26,279 nt of DNA, from NCBI GenBank assembly GCA_964495085.1, contig CAZBUK010000051.1:1-26279 (forward strand), read 5' to 3'. The notes under the pieces were generated by a model. It was given only the letters and a program-made list of their open reading frames with translations. It was not told the DNA's origin and did not search any database. Below are positions 1-7,783 of this stretch, in pieces (the first letter of the stretch is position 1; every line of letters begins with the position of its first letter). Origin of the DNA: CAZBUK01 sp964495085 (GTDB lineage Bacteria > Bacteroidota > Ignavibacteria > T3Sed10-11). The translations under genes were made by a program, and so were the position numbers.

Positions 1-152
1 GAATTTCAGTCTATCTCGAGCTTAAGGTCGATTATCTTTGACACTCTTGTTCTCCTCATCAATGCGAGATAGAACAAATTTCTTGTATCGGTAGGAACTT
101 TAATATCAAAGATACATTGATCCGCTAAACCATGGATCGCATCATTCGCCTA

Positions 153-788
153 TTAACGGGTTTTTCCAATCCTTACCGACAGGTACCCGCTATCCGCATC
201 CACAAACCTCCATCTTTTGTCTTTGCCGTTGGTAATGCCTATGCGCGGCGTAGCACGGATCCGGATCTTCGCTCCATCGGGAGGAGGAGTCAGATACAGC
301 GGCGGACCCTGCAGTCCGATTCCGTTGAGCTCGCCGGTAATATCCATGGCTTCACAGAGTTTTGCGGGACCGCTCAGCAACTGCGACAGATCCTGTTTTC
401 CTCTGTTTCGGCGCATAATAGTTATACCATCCAGTGGTTCCGCAGCTCTGAAGAGCACAGCCCCTGCCAGACCATCCTTTCTCCCCGAGACCACATTGAA
501 ACAGTAGTGCATGCCGTAGGTAAAATAGATATACGCATAACCGCCGCTCCGGAACATAACTTCGTTTCGTTGAGTTCTTCCACGATATGCATGCGATGCC
601 GGATCATCGCTTCCCGCATACGCCTCCGCTTCGACGATGCGCGCAGAGAGGAGATGACCTTCCGTTTCCCGCACGAGAATCGTACCGATCAGTTTTTTTG
701 CGAGTCGAACGGGAGGTTCCTCAAAAAACGATTTCGGGAGCGGCGAGCGGAGATACGGTGATTCGGATATGGATTGTAGATGCGGCAT
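153..788 (-). CDS. mpg: DNA-3-methyladenine glycosylase (AAG/MPG family)
   Basis: This base-excision-repair enzyme removes alkylated and deaminated purines from DNA. The 211-residue product has the usual length and the family's signature order: LAKKLIGTILVR near residue 30, the IVEAEAYAGSDDPASHAYRG block near residues 50-70 with the catalytic Glu in the EAEAY segment, the RNEVMF segment, and YIYFTYGMHYCFNVV near residues 85-100. The C-terminal part carries the expected GPAKLCEAM segment. The ATG at 788 lies 9 bases after the stop of the upstream PPC gene with no clear Shine-Dalgarno site, so translational coupling is likely. It is the last recognisable gene of the minus-strand repair cluster. 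Family assignment is from motifs I recognise; substrate range is not visible. Confidence 0.95.
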   Translation of the reverse strand: MPHLQSISESPYLRSPLPKSFFEEPPVRLAKKLIGTILVRETEGHLLSARIVEAEAYAGSDDPASHAYRGRTQRNEVMFRSGGYAYIYFTYGMHYCFNVVSGRKDGLAGAVLFRAAEPLDGITIMRRNRGKQDLSQLLSGPAKLCEAMDITGELNGIGLQGPPLYLTPPPDGAKIRIRATPRIGITNGKDKRWRFVDADSGYLSVRIGKTR

Positions 789-797
789 AAAGAAGGT

Positions 798-1244
798 TCA
801 GACGAGCAGTTCCGACCGGTAATCCCAGAGATGCAGGCCGGTGCCCGGATCGCGCTCCCGGTAGAGGCGCTCTCCTTCGTATTCGCGTATGACGATCTCT
901 GCGGCGAATACGATCGTTCCCCCGGCGAGACGTCCGCCGAAGGTTCTTCCGGTCCGGTCACCGAGTACGATATGAAGATGCGGATACGGGTCGTGATCGC
1001 GAATGGAAATGTTCCCGGCGAGCGACAGCATTTCCATCGGCTCGTCGATCGCGATCTTCTCGTATTCCTTCGTCTGCTGATTATAATAGAGAATCGCCGA
1101 CCGGGAAACCGCGCCGATGCCGTGCACCTCGCCGATCGATATTTTATGTTTGATGATGTATTCGGTTATGCCTTTCAGGAGATCGGCGCCGTTCGGGAGC
1201 CGGCCGATGAAGGTACGTTTGTATTTATAGATCTGGTGGCTCAT
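798..1244 (-). CDS. PPC/DUF296-domain protein, putative DNA-binding
   Basis: The 148-residue protein is essentially one PPC (DUF296) domain, a small trimeric fold found alone in bacteria and in plant AT-hook proteins. Visible hallmarks are the LPNGADLLKGITEYI start, the GEVHGIGAVSRSAILYY strand pair, the EMLSLAGNIS segment, and the histidine cluster HLHIVLGDRTGRTFGGRL that closes with AGGTIVFAAEIVI. Bacterial members are often called DNA-binding, but their biochemical role is poorly defined. The ATG at 1244 comes 2 bases after the ruvB stop, so the gene is almost certainly translated from the ruv transcript. There is no sign of an AT-hook or signal peptide. A metal-binding or nucleotide-related role is an alternative that the sequence cannot exclude. 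Confidence 0.88.
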   Translation of the reverse strand: MSHQIYKYKRTFIGRLPNGADLLKGITEYIIKHKISIGEVHGIGAVSRSAILYYNQQTKEYEKIAIDEPMEMLSLAGNISIRDHDPYPHLHIVLGDRTGRTFGGRLAGGTIVFAAEIVIREYEGERLYRERDPGTGLHLWDYRSELLV

Positions 1245-1246
1245 GC

Positions 1247-2305
1247 TCAGAGTCCGTCGATGAGTGGAAGCTGATCGGTTTTCCCCGGGGATTTAACGGG
1301 TTTTCCAAAGTGGTGATAGACGATGTCGGTAACCTCCCTCCCCCGCGATGTGCGCTTCAGGAAACCTTCGCGGATCAGATACGGTTCGTAGACCTCCTCG
1401 ATCGTTCCCGCTTCCTCTCCGACCGTGACTGCAAGCGTATTCAATCCGACGGGTCCGCCGCCATATTTCTCAACGATCGAGATCAGGATTCTCTTATCCA
1501 TCTCGTCCAGACCCAACTCGTCGACCTCGAGTTTCTTCAATGCATAATCGGCTACCTCTTTAGTGATGATCCCGTCGTTATGCCGGAGGCTTTTCTCGGC
1601 TTCCGCAAAATCGCGGCATCTTCGGAGGAGGCGGTTGGCAATACGCGGGGTTCCCCGGGACCGGCCTGCGATTTCGCGGAGCCCGGTCTCTTCCGCCTTG
1701 ACGGAGAGAATATGTGCGGAGCGTTTCAGTATGATATGCAGCTGAGTGCGGTCGTAATAATCGAGCCGGTTAATGATGCCGAATCTGGCGCGCAGCGGAG
1801 CTGTGAGCAGTCCGGCTCGGGTGGTCGCACCGACAAGGGTGAACGGCGGAAGCTTGAGCTGGATGCTGCGGGCGTTCGGTCCGCGGTCGATCATGATGTC
1901 GATTCGGAAATCTTCCATCGCGGAATAGAGATACTCCTCGACGGTCGGATTGAGACGGTGAATTTCGTCGATGAAGAGAATATCTCCCTCGTTGAGATTT
2001 GTCAGAATGCCGGCCAGGTCGCCGGGCCGTTCGAGGATCGGACCCGAACTCAGTTTCAGGTGTGCACCCAGCTCGTTCGCGATGATATAGGCAAGCGTCG
2101 TTTTGCCGAGTCCGGGCGGACCGGTGAGCAGCACGTGATCGAGCGCTTCCTTGCGCTGATTCGCGGCGGTTATAAAGACCCTGAGGTTTGAGGTGATGGC
2201 GTCCTGTCCGACGAAATCGTCCAGAGCGAGCGGCCGCAGCGTTTGATCTGTTTCCCGGTCGCTCTCGGATATTTCGGGAGATGTAAAATCGCTTTCTCGT
2301 TTCAT
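1247..2305 (-). CDS. ruvB: Holliday junction branch-migration helicase subunit RuvB
   Basis: RuvB is the hexameric AAA+ motor that, with RuvA, drives Holliday-junction branch migration. From the ATG at 2305 the protein is 352 residues, close to the family norm. LRPLALDDFVGQ lies near residues 23-34, Walker A GPPGLGKT at 62-69, Walker B ILFIDEIHRL near 115, sensor 1 GATTRAGLLTAPLRARFG near 170, and the winged-helix C-terminus has GGGPVGLNTLAVTVGEE. The frame is open 12 codons further to a TTG at 2341, but family members usually start about 20 residues before LRP, so I prefer the ATG. Neither candidate has a Shine-Dalgarno site. It follows ruvA by 41 bases. Confidence 0.96.
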   Translation of the reverse strand: MKRESDFTSPEISESDRETDQTLRPLALDDFVGQDAITSNLRVFITAANQRKEALDHVLLTGPPGLGKTTLAYIIANELGAHLKLSSGPILERPGDLAGILTNLNEGDILFIDEIHRLNPTVEEYLYSAMEDFRIDIMIDRGPNARSIQLKLPPFTLVGATTRAGLLTAPLRARFGIINRLDYYDRTQLHIILKRSAHILSVKAEETGLREIAGRSRGTPRIANRLLRRCRDFAEAEKSLRHNDGIITKEVADYALKKLEVDELGLDEMDKRILISIVEKYGGGPVGLNTLAVTVGEEAGTIEEVYEPYLIREGFLKRTSRGREVTDIVYHHFGKPVKSPGKTDQLPLIDGL

Positions 2306-2346
2306 AGCAAAAAAGGTAGGAAGAATTCGTCTGACATTCAACCGGA

Positions 2347-2949
2347 TCAGCGGCTCATGCTGCGGAGCGCCTGTTTGATGATCTCTTCGAGCGGGAGGGA
2401 AGCGCCGTTGCTTTCGGCGACGACCGCACGGATCGCGGTCTCGGCTGCATTCCGCGAATATCCGAGCGTGGTCAGTGCGAGCAGCGCTTCGGTATAGATA
2501 TTTTCTGCCGAACGCCTCTCTCCGCTCTCCCGGTACAGTATTTCAAGGGATGTGATCTTCTCGCGTAACTCCATGATGAGTCTGTCCGCGGTTTTCCTGC
2601 CGACGCCCGGTATTTTGCTTAATCTCACCGAGTCACCGCGGCTGATCGCAGCCGTCAGGTCCGGATACGGGAGACCCGACATGACGCTGTGGGCGAGCCT
2701 GGGTCCTACACCCGATACGCCGATGAGCAGCTTGAACAGCTCCTTCTCCTTCAGTTCGGCAAACCCGAACAGTTGCAAAGCATCTTCCCGGACATGCAGG
2801 TAAGTATGCAGCTCTACTTCTCCGCCGGGCTCCGGCAGCCGTTCAATCGTCGGAAAGGGAATGAACAGGTGATAGCCGACGCCCTGCACATCGACCACGG
2901 CATCGTTCGTCGATTTATATATGAGTTTACCGCGAATGAAAGCGATCAT
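2347..2949 (-). CDS. ruvA: Holliday junction-binding protein RuvA
   Basis: RuvA is the tetrameric junction-binding partner that loads RuvB. The 200-residue length is typical. The N-terminal OB-fold starts MIAFIRGKLIYK and contains VVDVQGVGYHLFIP. Two helix-hairpin-helix elements follow: FKLLIGVSGVGPRLAHSVMS near residue 72-91, and LSKIPGVGRKTADRLIMELR near residues 109-128. The C-terminal domain III (EALLALTTLGYSRNAAETAI) is the RuvB-contacting region. The ATG at 2949 has no Shine-Dalgarno site. A perfect TATAAT lies only 8 bases upstream, and two inverted repeats crowd the start, so an internal, possibly leaderless, promoter is plausible. Confidence 0.96.
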   Translation of the reverse strand: MIAFIRGKLIYKSTNDAVVDVQGVGYHLFIPFPTIERLPEPGGEVELHTYLHVREDALQLFGFAELKEKELFKLLIGVSGVGPRLAHSVMSGLPYPDLTAAISRGDSVRLSKIPGVGRKTADRLIMELREKITSLEILYRESGERRSAENIYTEALLALTTLGYSRNAAETAIRAVVAESNGASLPLEEIIKQALRSMSR

Positions 2950-2980
2950 AATTCAGAATTATACGTGAATAAAAATTCAC
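2948..2980 (-). promoter_or_regulatory. Two inverted repeats and a -10-like box at the ruvA start
   Basis: Two perfect dyads lie back to back. ATAATTC-T-GAATTAT occupies 2948-2962 and includes two bases of the start codon. GTGAAT-4-ATTCAC occupies 2965-2980. A TATAAT box on the minus strand covers 2958-2963, which would place transcription start at about the ruvA ATG. No good -35 sits 17 bases further upstream; the best, TTGCTC, is at a 21-base distance. I found neither a Gram-positive nor an E. coli-type LexA box here. A repressor operator or a processed hairpin are the two readings. Confidence 0.5.
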
Positions 2981-3039
2981 CCCTGAGCAAAAATAATTTT
3001 TTTACCTGCTCCGGGACCGGGCTGCGAAGCCGCCATCAC

Positions 3040-3564
3040 CTAACGATCAGGTTGCACGATACGGTATGTCGCATCCCCCGGCAGGAGTGCAAGGCCGATG
3101 CCGGTGCCGATCAATCCGCCGGCAACGACTCCTCCGAGTCCGGACGTAATATAGATGAAAGCGTCGTCGGTAGAATCGTCGCCGCTCCGGTTTTTTGCGA
3201 TTTGAGCTCCGGCGGGTATTCCGGCGAAAAGGCCGATAACCGCTCCGTAGAGTCCGTAGTTCAGGGCTTTCCTTCCTTTATCCCGGCTGACCCGTATATA
3301 AGCAATATCCCGAAGCGGGATGCTGAATTCCGTGTCTTGCTCATCGGTAAGACGCAGGATTTCATCGTCATACGAGAAGAAATATCCCGACTGCCGGACT
3401 CGTGCATGAGTGAAGACGGCGAGTTCGTCGCCAACCGAGAGCTCGATCTCCTCGAAGTTTTCTATGGTCCGGTCATACGGAATATCCTGGGCGGCGGCGC
3501 GGGGAGGGAACATTGTCGCTGCAATCGATAAAAAAATGATGCGGCAGAGTATGCGAAGGTTCAT
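3040..3564 (-). CDS. Exported glycine-rich hypothetical protein
   Basis: I do not recognise a named family. The 174-residue product starts with a signal peptide (basic MNLRILCR, a hydrophobic run, then an AAAQ cleavage site near residue 26). A beta-rich middle follows (residues 30-105) with a segment resembling a small SH3-like or PRC-like barrel. The C-terminal half holds two Gly/Ala-rich hydrophobic stretches (GLYGAVIGLFAGIPAGAQIA near 125; SGLGGVVAGGLIGTGIGLAL near 150) in the style of glycine-zipper envelope proteins. It lies between ruvC (1-base gap after its stop) and ruvA, and nothing ties it to recombination. The ATG at 3564 fits the signal peptide. The gene is likely real; its function is unknown. 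Confidence 0.8.
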   Translation of the reverse strand: MNLRILCRIIFLSIAATMFPPRAAAQDIPYDRTIENFEEIELSVGDELAVFTHARVRQSGYFFSYDDEILRLTDEQDTEFSIPLRDIAYIRVSRDKGRKALNYGLYGAVIGLFAGIPAGAQIAKNRSGDDSTDDAFIYITSGLGGVVAGGLIGTGIGLALLPGDATYRIVQPDR

Positions 3565-3565
3565 G

Positions 3566-4108
3566 CTATCTCACGATTCGCTCGGGATGAGCTTCGAGGT
3601 AAGATTTCCAATCCCTGTACGCCGGTTCATGCTCCGGCCGCAATGCCCGGTGGATGTGACATATCGCCACGGCGAGTGCATCGCTCGCGTCGTGCAGCAT
3701 GCTTCCGGATTCAATGCGGAGCAGTTTCCTGACCATATAGCCGACCTGTTTTTTCGATGCGGCTCCGTTTCCGACGAGCGCTCTCTTGACCTCGCGGGGA
3801 GAGTATTCGGCGATCGCTATATCGGTCTGAACCGCGGCGAGCATCGCCACACCCCGAGCCTGGCCGAGTTTGAGTGCGGATTGGGCATTCTTTCCGTAAA
3901 ACGCGGATTCAATCGCGAACTCGTCGGGACGGTACGTCCGGATCACATCCGCTATCCGTTCGTAGATTTTGCTCAGCCTGTCGGGTATGGAATCGCCGCC
4001 GCTGTTCTTCACAGAACCCGACGCGATGTAGTATACCGCGCCGTCGCTGCAGCCGATGACTCCGAACCCCGTCGAAAGCGTTCCCGGATCAACTCCGAGT
4101 ACTGTCAT
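3566..4108 (-). CDS. ruvC: Holliday junction resolvase RuvC
   Basis: RuvC is the dimeric RNase H-fold endonuclease that cuts junctions bound by RuvAB. The frame runs back to a TTG at 4123, but the ATG at 4108 gives the family's standard opening (MTVLGVDPGT) and 180 residues, and it falls 4 bases after the yebC stop. Visible active-site acidic residues are the Asp in GVDPGT, the Glu in FAIESAF (residue 67 from this ATG), and the HDASDALAVA aspartates near the C-terminus. The SKKQVGYMVRKLL segment is the usual DNA-contact stretch. No Shine-Dalgarno site is visible, so coupling to yebC is likely. ruvC is separated from ruvAB by one unrelated exported protein. Confidence 0.95.
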   Translation of the reverse strand: MTVLGVDPGTLSTGFGVIGCSDGAVYYIASGSVKNSGGDSIPDRLSKIYERIADVIRTYRPDEFAIESAFYGKNAQSALKLGQARGVAMLAAVQTDIAIAEYSPREVKRALVGNGAASKKQVGYMVRKLLRIESGSMLHDASDALAVAICHIHRALRPEHEPAYRDWKSYLEAHPERIVR

Positions 4109-4112
4109 GCGT

Positions 4113-4862
4113 TTATTCGGCAAGTTTTTCTATGAGTGCATCGTCGATCTCGAAATTCGCGACCACATTCTGCACATCCTCATGCTCCTCGAGCGTTTCA
4201 AGGAGCTTTACGATCTGCTCCGCTTCCTTACCCTCGACCCGTATCGTATTGACCGGCTCCATATGGAGATCGGCGGATTCGATCCCGATGTTTTTATCGG
4301 CAAGCGCCGATTTAACCTTCTCGAAGTGTTCGAAGGATGTGATGATCTCGGAATGTCCGTCTCCGGGCAGCAGGTCGTCCGCTCCCGCATCCGCGACGAT
4401 CTGCAGCAATGCATCCTCGGTGGCGGCCGATTCGGGTACTCGGATCGTTCCTCTCTTCGTAAACATCCAGGCAACGCTCCCCGTTTCACCCAGTCGTCCG
4501 CCCCCCTTCGATAGAAGATGGCGGATCTCGGCGACGGTCCGGTTGCGGTTGTCGGTCACCGACTCGATGTAGATTGCAATTCCGCCCGGACCGTACCCTT
4601 CGTAGGTGATCTCCTCATAGGCGACGCCGGGGAGCTCTCCGGTGCCTCGCTGAATGGCGCGTTGAATATTCTCCAGCGGCATGTTCGCCGCTTTGGCCGT
4701 ATTGACGGCGAGCCTCAGCCGCGGATTTCCTTCGGGGTCCCCGCCTCCTTCGCGTGCGGCGATGGTGATCTCTTTTATAAGCTTCGTGAAGAGCTTACCC
4801 CGCCGGGCATCGGTCACCGCTTTTTTTCTTTTTATCTGCGCCCATTTCGAGTGGCCTGACAT
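4113..4862 (-). CDS. yebC: YebC/PmpR/TACO1-family protein
   Basis: The family acts as a transcriptional regulator or as a ribosome-associated factor that helps translation through difficult motifs; which role applies here cannot be read from sequence. The 249-residue length and the opening MSGHSKWAQIKRKKAVTDARRG are diagnostic, as are NPRLRLAVNTAKAANMPLENIQRAI near residues 45-70, YEGYGPGGIAIYIE near 90, and the RHLLSKGGGRLGETGSVAWMF block near 115-135. A GAGG sits 11 bases before the ATG at 4862. The next gene, ruvC, starts 4 bases after its stop, an arrangement (yebC-ruvC-ruvA-ruvB) common in bacteria. Identification is very secure. Confidence 0.96.
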   Translation of the reverse strand: MSGHSKWAQIKRKKAVTDARRGKLFTKLIKEITIAAREGGGDPEGNPRLRLAVNTAKAANMPLENIQRAIQRGTGELPGVAYEEITYEGYGPGGIAIYIESVTDNRNRTVAEIRHLLSKGGGRLGETGSVAWMFTKRGTIRVPESAATEDALLQIVADAGADDLLPGDGHSEIITSFEHFEKVKSALADKNIGIESADLHMEPVNTIRVEGKEAEQIVKLLETLEEHEDVQNVVANFEIDDALIEKLAE

Positions 4863-4888
4863 AATCGGATTACCTCGTCATTTCCCGT

Positions 4889-6679
4889 TTATTGTTCTTT
4901 AATGTCCTTGATACGGAGCTGGGTCGAGACGACGCCGTTCCATTCATTCTGGTGAATGGTATATACCATCTGCATTTCGGTGCCCGGCCGGCTCACCATA
5001 TCCAGGAAGTTTCCCATATTGAAGCCGATGGCTTCTGCGACTGCATCGTTCTGTTTGATGCGCATGAGGAGATGGTTCTTGCCGACGATCCGGGGCGTGC
5101 CGATCGCGTGGACGCTGTTCGTATAGAACACCGGATTCAGATTCTCCGGTCCGAACGGCGCGAACATTTCGAGTATGCGGATGAATTTCGGCGTCAGCTC
5201 ATCGAGATTGAGAATCGCGTCGATCTTGATCTCGGGCGTCAGAATTTCGGCGGTCAACAATCCGCGTGCGACGTCGTTAAACGCCTTGCGGAACTCGTCC
5301 AGCCGATCGATCTCCACCGACAAGCCTGCTGCATATTTGTGGCCCCCGAACTGTACGGTCAATTCCTCCACCTGCTTCAATGCCTGGTAGATATCGAAAC
5401 CGGCGATGCTCCGTGCAGAGCCTTTCGCCACCCCGTCTACGGTCGTCATAAGGATGGTCGGGCGGTAATACTTTTCGACGAGGCGGGATGCAACGATGCC
5501 GATGACGCCCGGATGCCAGTCGTGGTTGTGCAATATGAGCGGAATGATCTCGTCGGTGGTTCCGATATAATTTTCCGCAATTTCCATCGCCTGGCTGAAG
5601 GTGACTTCGTCGATTTTTCTTCTGTTGTGGTTTTCGGATTCCACCACCTTGGCAAATTCGACCGCCTGGGCGGGATCGGTGCATGTCAGCAGATCGACCG
5701 CTCGTCGTGCATCGCCGAGTCTCCCCACCGCGTTGATGCGCGGGGCGATGACGAATACGATTTGCCCGGTGCCGATCATTCCCGGTTTGAGGCCCGCGCT
5801 CTGGATGATGGCATTGATTCCCGGACGGGGCAGGGAATTGATGAGATCGAGTCCGAGCTTGACGAGCACCCTGTTCTCGCCTTCAAGGGGTACGATATCC
5901 GCCGCGCTCGCGAGGGCGACATAGTCGAGATATTCGAAAGCTTTTTCCTCATGGCCGAGTGTGCGCGCGAGCCCCTGCACCAGCTTGAATCCGACTCCGC
6001 ATCCGCACAGATGTTTATACGGATATCCGCAACCCGGTTTGAGAGGATTCAGAATCGCGAGGGCAGGGGGAAGTTCGTCCGAAGGTTCATGGTGGTCGCA
6101 GATGATGACATTCAGTCCATGCTCATTGGCATACTTGACTTGTTCGCAGGCTGTGACGCCGCAGTCGATAGAGAGTAAGAGCGATACGCCCCGCTCGATC
6201 GTTTTATCGATGCCCGTCATGGAAAGGCCGTAGCCGTCTTTGATCCGGTCGGGGATATAGTACATCACCTTGCAGCCGATACTCTGAAGATAGAGGTACA
6301 GCATCGCGGTTCCGTTGGTGCCGTCCACGTCGTAGTCGCCGTAGACCATGATCTTCTCGCCTGCATCGCGCGCTTTGAGTATGCGGTCGATTGCGACATC
6401 CATGCCGCTCATCAAAGCCGGATCGTGAAGGTAGTCCACACCCGGTCTGAAGAATTCGCGTGCTTTCTCGAAACTATCGATTCCGTGATTGATGAGTATG
6501 GAGGTTAGCGTGCGGCCGATGCGAAGCTGTTCCTCCAGTTGTTTCAGGAGTTCGTCGGGGGGAGGATCTGCAAGTTTCCACTTGCGATTTGTAGAACTAT
6601 AGGGAGTGGGAGAATCTTTTCGCCGGGCGGTCTGTTGATGGTGAATGGAATTCTCGACATTACGTACGGAGTCGTTCAT
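4889..6679 (-). CDS. recJ: Single-strand-specific 5'-3' exonuclease RecJ
   Basis: RecJ degrades 5'-ended single strands in recombination and repair. The 596-residue product has the DHH phosphoesterase motifs: GDYDVDGTNG at residues 114-123, LSIDCGVTA near 169-177, DHH at 195-197, and the DHHA1 motif GGHKYAAG near residue 430. The OB-fold-like C-terminus contains APFGPENLNPVF. The first 35 residues are a polar, low-complexity extension not seen in most homologues, but the ATG at 6679 is well supported by AGGAG at 6685-6689, 5 bases upstream. The start is only 35 bases after the 3' end of rnpB with no terminator between them, so co-transcription with RNase P RNA is likely. The yebC gene follows after 26 bases. 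Confidence 0.95.
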   Translation of the reverse strand: MNDSVRNVENSIHHQQTARRKDSPTPYSSTNRKWKLADPPPDELLKQLEEQLRIGRTLTSILINHGIDSFEKAREFFRPGVDYLHDPALMSGMDVAIDRILKARDAGEKIMVYGDYDVDGTNGTAMLYLYLQSIGCKVMYYIPDRIKDGYGLSMTGIDKTIERGVSLLLSIDCGVTACEQVKYANEHGLNVIICDHHEPSDELPPALAILNPLKPGCGYPYKHLCGCGVGFKLVQGLARTLGHEEKAFEYLDYVALASAADIVPLEGENRVLVKLGLDLINSLPRPGINAIIQSAGLKPGMIGTGQIVFVIAPRINAVGRLGDARRAVDLLTCTDPAQAVEFAKVVESENHNRRKIDEVTFSQAMEIAENYIGTTDEIIPLILHNHDWHPGVIGIVASRLVEKYYRPTILMTTVDGVAKGSARSIAGFDIYQALKQVEELTVQFGGHKYAAGLSVEIDRLDEFRKAFNDVARGLLTAEILTPEIKIDAILNLDELTPKFIRILEMFAPFGPENLNPVFYTNSVHAIGTPRIVGKNHLLMRIKQNDAVAEAIGFNMGNFLDMVSRPGTEMQMVYTIHQNEWNGVVSTQLRIKDIKEQ

Positions 6680-6714
6680 GTTCGCTCCTTGTCGGGCATT
6701 CCTTTAAGCGGTAC

Positions 6715-7212
6715 GGCGCTCGAGAAAATCTGTAAGCCGAATTCTGTCTTCCCCGGAGATCCGGGGGAGGCAGTCATTTATCTGATGCGACCTACCCGAG
6801 AGTTCATTATCCGTTTTCACGGAGTAAGACGAAGCGGGCCACCTCGATTTCTCTCTTATTTGGTCTTGCACCGGGTGGGGTTTACCGTGCCTCCGTCCGT
6901 CGCCGGCGGAGCGGTGAGCTCTTACCTCACCTTTTCACCCTTACCTTGTCCCGCCCGCTTCCGCGGATCGCTCCGATGGGAAGCGGCATCAACAAGGCGG
7001 TTTGTTTTCTGTGGCACTTTCCGTCTTCCGACGTTTGTCGGAATCGTCTCCCGGCATCACCGGAAGACCACCCTGCCCCGCATCATCCCGTTTCTGTCGG
7101 GATGATACGCCTGCGAGCCGATCCGGTAGACCGGTTCATCCCGCAGGATGGAGTTCGGACTTTCCTCATCCCGGGATTTCCGGAACGCGACTGCCCGATT
7201 ATCTCGATCGCC
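6715..7212 (-). ncRNA. rnpB: RNase P RNA, bacterial class A
   Basis: This is the catalytic RNA of tRNA 5' processing. On the minus strand the conserved blocks appear in order. The P4 5' segment GAGGAAAGTCCGAACTCC lies at 7150-7167, followed by ACAGAAAACAAACCGCC, then GGTAAGGGTGAAAAGGTG with GGTAAGAGCTCACC, then GGTAAACCCCACCCGGTGC with AAGACCAAATA. The P15 loop with the CCA-binding GGT comes next, then AGATAAATGACTGCC (P4 3' side, 6769-6783) and ACAGAATTCGGCTTACAG (6730-6747). Ends are set by P1, where 7202-7212 pairs with 6715-6725 with one mismatch. P17 is capped by a GAAA tetraloop. Only about 7 bases separate GGGTAGG from the P4 3' strand, so P18 is absent. At about 498 bases it is longer than E. 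coli's 377. Confidence 0.96.
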
Positions 7213-7286
7213 ATACCTCTCACGCTCAAAATCGTGTCTATTAAAGGAATGCTAACTGATTATGAAATAATAACATTATTGCCATC

Positions 7287-7315
7287 AATATATTAACAAA
7301 TGGGAAAAAGTTCAA
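7287..7315 (-). promoter_or_regulatory. Candidate sigma-70 promoter for rnpB-recJ
   Basis: Read on the minus strand, TTGAAC (7310-7315) and TATATT (7287-7292) are separated by exactly 17 bases. The predicted start near 7280 would give a leader of about 68 bases before the mature rnpB 5' end, implying 5' processing. The region from 7213 to 7324 is AT-rich and otherwise holds only a small CACG/CGTG hairpin. Confidence 0.6.
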
Positions 7316-7324
7316 GGAAATGGG

Positions 7325-7783
7325 TCAGAGGGAGATGGGTAATTTTGAATCGATGCCTATGTTTGCGAGGCGGTCGGCTTCGCGATTCTGCTCACGGCGG
7401 ATGTGTTTGAGCTCGATTTCAAACGGAAGACTCCGCAGGAGTCCCGAAGCCTGCTGGTGTAATTTCTTTAAATCCGGTTCTTTGACGCGGTAAATGCCGT
7501 TCATCTGTTTTACGATGAGCTCGCTGTCGGAGTGAATGATGACGCGGCGGGAACCGGCGTCGGAAGGAGCGCCCGATCCGTTCATTTTTAACAGAATCGG
7601 GTTCTTTTTCAGTTTTGTCAGGGCGAGTATCAGCGCTGTGTACTCTGCTGCATTATTCGTCATTTTGCCTGTATATCCGGCTGCAGAGTAGAGCGTATTT
7701 CCCCCGGGATCTTTCATAACGATGCCGACCCCGGCTTCACCGGGGTTGCCTCTGGAGGCGCCGTCGATAAAAACCGAGAACAT
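7325..7783 (-). CDS. Ribonuclease H-like protein (RNase HI family)
   Basis: The protein likely cleaves the RNA strand of RNA-DNA hybrids. Its 152 residues form a single RNase H fold: FIDGASRGNPGEAGVG with Asp7, NNAAEYTALILAL with Glu47, IIHSDSELIVKQMNG with Asp86, and REQNREADRLAN with the fourth acidic residue near 137. The short form with DGASRGNPG and NNxAEY is typical of the rnhA-like proteins of archaea, Gram-positives and many environmental bacteria rather than E. coli rnhA, so I leave the symbol blank. The ATG at 7783 overlaps the stop of the upstream zinc-ribbon gene by one base (TGATG). A serine-, glycine- and proline-rich insert at residues 68-78 is a small oddity. It sits directly before rnpB. 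Confidence 0.92.
   Translation of the reverse strand: MFSVFIDGASRGNPGEAGVGIVMKDPGGNTLYSAAGYTGKMTNNAAEYTALILALTKLKKNPILLKMNGSGAPSDAGSRRVIIHSDSELIVKQMNGIYRVKEPDLKKLHQQASGLLRSLPFEIELKHIRREQNREADRLANIGIDSKLPISL

Noticed and set aside
1..152. A minus-strand open frame of about 45 codons and a GAGGAG run near 54-59
   Set aside because: There is no good start codon in frame, no motif, and the frame following the GAGGAG is only a dozen codons; no gene is supported in the first 152 bases.
2950..3039. A LexA (SOS) box ahead of ruvA
   Set aside because: Neither CTGT-N8-ACAG nor GAAC-N4-GTTC is present in the ruvA or yebC upstream regions.
4892..6178. A 428-codon open frame antisense to recJ
   Set aside because: It lies entirely inside recJ, shows no family motif and is rich in His, Asp and Arg, as expected of a mirrored frame in GC-rich coding DNA.
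6539..7105. A 188-codon plus-strand frame across the recJ 5' end and rnpB
   Set aside because: The region is explained by recJ and by RNase P RNA on the opposite strand.
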